DNA from: Hyphomicrobiales bacterium | GTDB lineage: Bacteria > Pseudomonadota > Alphaproteobacteria > Rhizobiales > Beijerinckiaceae | DNA: 6,623 nucleotides | Reading direction: 5' to 3' | NCBI GenBank assembly: GCA_028290125.1 | Contig: JAQGKM010000255.1 | Location: 1 to 6,623 of the forward strand | Shown here: positions 5,113-6,623 of the stretch, in pieces | How the letters are laid out: each line of letters starts with the position of its first letter | Position numbering within the stretch: position 1 is the stretch's first letter | Translations under genes and position numbers: made by a program | The notes under the pieces: model-generated | Told to the model about the DNA's origin: nothing | The model's database searches: none | What the model saw: only the letters and a program-made list of their open reading frames with translations

Positions 5113-6501
5113 CTATCCGCCCAGCACAGTCGTAAACACCTGCCCGCCGCGTGCGACGGTCAGTTTCCAGTAGGCCTGCCGGCCCGATGTCGCGGCGCGC
5201 AGGTCCGCCGTGCGATCAATCTTCTGATCGTTGACCGCGAGGATCACGTCGCCTTTCTTCAGGCCGACGGCCGCCGCTGACGAATTGTCGGCGATGTCGG
5301 CGATGATGACGCCGTCCTTCACGCCCTCGACCGTCAGTTCTTCCATCGTCGCCGGCGACAGGTTGACGATGGTCGCGCCTGCAAAGGGCGAGCGGCCGGA
5401 CAGTACGATCTGTTCGCGGGCCGGCGTCTCGGGCGCCGCGACGAGCTTCACCTCGAGGTCGCTCGGCTTGCCGCGCCGGAGCACGCCGACATGCAGCGTT
5501 CCGCCGAGCTGGCGCACACCCATGCGGTAACCGAAAGATTCCGGATCGTCGACTGCTGCGCCGTCGACCTTCACGATCACGTCGCCGCGCTGAAGACCCG
5601 CCTGCGCCGCAGGCGAATTCGCCAGCACCTCGGAGACGAGCGCGCCGGCCGGACGGTCCATCCCGAGCGAATCCGCGATCTCCTTCGAGACCGCCTGCAG
5701 ATTGGCGCCGAGCCAGGGCCGGCGCACCTGCCGCACGCCGCCCTTGGCCGCCGCGACGACAATCTTGACCATGTTGACGGGGATTGCGAAGCCGATGCCG
5801 ATCGATCCGCCGGACTTGGAATAGATCGCCGAGTTGAGGCCGACGAGCCGACCGTCCATGTCGACCAGCCCGCCGCCCGAATTGCCCGGGTTGATAGCCG
5901 CGTCCGTCTGGATGAAGAAGCCGTAATCGGTGATGCCGACCTGCGTGCGGGCCAGCGCCGAGATGATGCCCTGCGTCACCGTCTGGCCGACGCCGAAGGG
6001 ATTGCCGATGGCGAGCACGATGTCGCCGACTTCAAGCGCGTCCGAGTCGCCAAGCTCCATCGCCGGGAAAGCCGTCCCGCCGTTCTTAAGTTTCAGCACG
6101 GCGAGATCGGTGCGCGGATCGCGCAGCACGATGTCAGCCTCATACTCGCGACGGTCGGCGAGCGCGACTTTCACCGTCGTCATGCCTTCGATGACATGGT
6201 GGTTCGTAATGACGAGCCCGCTCGCATCGACGATCACGCCCGATCCCAGAGACTGCGATGTCTGGCCCCGCGAGCCCTGATCGCCGAAGAACTGGCGGAA
6301 GATCGGATCGTCGAACAGCGGGTTCGAGGCCCGCCGCTCTGTGCGCGACGCATAGACATTGACGACAGACGGCTGCGCCTTCTTGACCACGGGCGCATAG
6401 GAGAGCGTCACCTGCGCGCGGGACTCGGGAACCGCGCGCGTCTGGGCATGCGCGGGCGCTAGGCCGAGCACGGCGAGAAAGGCGAGGGTAAAACGCAGCA
6501 T
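5113..6501 (-). CDS. degP: Periplasmic Do/HtrA (DegP/DegQ-type) serine endoprotease
   Basis: The 462-residue protein begins with a Sec signal peptide (MLRFTLAFLAVLGLAPAHA, probable cleavage after Ala19), so it acts in the periplasm on misfolded or unassembled proteins. The trypsin-like domain covers about 35-255 with a complete triad: His102 in TNHHVIEG, Asp132 in DPRTDLAVLKL and Ser208 in NPGNSGGGLVD; the oxyanion loop appears intact. PDZ1 lies at about 262-355 (PWLGANLQAV, AGLQRGDVIVKVDG) and a more compact PDZ2 at about 375-460 (VGLKKGDVILAVND). Length and layout are those of alphaproteobacterial Do proteases; DegP and DegQ roles cannot be told apart by eye. The ATG at 6501 has GGAG 5 nt upstream and opens the signal peptide. 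A repeat hairpin ends only 31 bases upstream of the start and another lies just past the stop. TAAAAT at 6523-6518 (minus strand) is a possible -10, but no -35 is visible. Confidence 0.95.
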   Translation of the reverse strand: MLRFTLAFLAVLGLAPAHAQTRAVPESRAQVTLSYAPVVKKAQPSVVNVYASRTERRASNPLFDDPIFRQFFGDQGSRGQTSQSLGSGVIVDASGLVITNHHVIEGMTTVKVALADRREYEADIVLRDPRTDLAVLKLKNGGTAFPAMELGDSDALEVGDIVLAIGNPFGVGQTVTQGIISALARTQVGITDYGFFIQTDAAINPGNSGGGLVDMDGRLVGLNSAIYSKSGGSIGIGFAIPVNMVKIVVAAAKGGVRQVRRPWLGANLQAVSKEIADSLGMDRPAGALVSEVLANSPAAQAGLQRGDVIVKVDGAAVDDPESFGYRMGVRQLGGTLHVGVLRRGKPSDLEVKLVAAPETPAREQIVLSGRSPFAGATIVNLSPATMEELTVEGVKDGVIIADIADNSSAAAVGLKKGDVILAVNDQKIDRTADLRAATSGRQAYWKLTVARGGQVFTTVLGG

Positions 6502-6532
6502 TGAGGCTCCAGTCGTAATTTTAGTGCGAAAG

Positions 6533-6584
6533 CCTTCTCCCAGAGGGAGAAGGTGGCACGCGAAGCGTGACGGATGAGGGGTTA
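6533..6584 (+). repeat. GC-rich intergenic repeat unit with two hairpins, 5' of the protease gene
   Basis: The unit has an outer 9-bp stem CCTTCTCCC/GGGAGAAGG (6533-6553, loop AGA), an inner 5-bp stem CACGC/GCGTG (6557-6569, loop GAA) and a tail TGAGGGGTTA (6575-6584). The architecture is the same as at 4969-5026, with another unrelated inner hairpin sequence. The first base of the stem is 32 bases upstream of the protease ATG, so the unit occupies the space where promoter elements would be expected. Confidence 0.85.
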
Positions 6585-6605
6585 CCGATTCAGTCGGACA
6601 GACGC

Positions 6606-6623
6606 TAACCCCTCACCCGGCTC
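6606..6623 (-). repeat. Start of an inverted partner repeat unit, cut by the window edge
   Basis: TAACCCCTCA (6606-6615) is the exact reverse complement of the tail at 6575-6584, and the next bases, CCCGGCTC, resemble the complement of the tail region of the unit at 4969-5026. The 21-base spacer from 6585 contains its own small stem, CCGA/TCGG. This is very likely the second half of another face-to-face pair. Confidence 0.65.

Noticed and set aside
5491..6462. 323-residue plus-strand open frame
   Set aside because: It is antisense to the protease gene, with composition typical of the opposite strand of a high-GC gene.

Overview
The window looks like chromosomal DNA of a GC-rich alphaproteobacterium, most likely from the Hyphomicrobiales (Rhizobiales). 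The grounds are the base composition, the protein sequences, the palindromic intergenic repeats typical of this group, and the gene order. From recall, Do-family serine protease - rarA - crcB - rluC - HAD phosphatase is a neighbourhood kept in many Rhizobiales, with an ATP12-type assembly factor often following. All five genes are here in that order on the minus strand. I could not run a search to name the genus.

Layout from right to left, following minus-strand transcription. The secreted HtrA/DegP-type protease (5113-6501) comes first, with repeat hairpins on both sides. Next is a single plus-strand gene for a small orphan ParA-type ATPase (4305-4955), convergent with the protease gene and divergent from rarA. 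Then follow rarA (2801-4111), a 157-bp gap holding a palindromic repeat, and a tight three-gene unit: crcB (2260-2643), rluC (1154-2263) and a carboxymuconolactone-decarboxylase-family gene (600-1157). Both junctions in this unit are 4-bp ATGA stop/start overlaps. A 374-bp gap full of repeats comes next, and then the first 75 codons of a HAD-superfamily hydrolase (1-225), which runs off the left edge.

The proteins are mostly housekeeping: periplasmic protein quality control (DegP-like), rescue of stalled replication forks (RarA), fluoride export (CrcB), 23S rRNA pseudouridylation (RluC-like), a small probable oxidoreductase or decarboxylase of the AhpD/CMD fold, and a phosphoglycolate-phosphatase-like HAD enzyme. 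Tight coupling of crcB, rluC and the CMD gene implies co-expression, not a shared pathway.

Two things stand out. Two genes, the orphan parA and the CMD-family gene, look like additions to the recalled neighbourhood. Nearly every intergenic gap is also filled by one of two palindromic repeat families. One of these occurs as face-to-face inverted pairs with an outer GC hairpin, a variable inner hairpin and a G-rich tail. I see no defence system, CRISPR array, insertion sequence, tRNA or rRNA.
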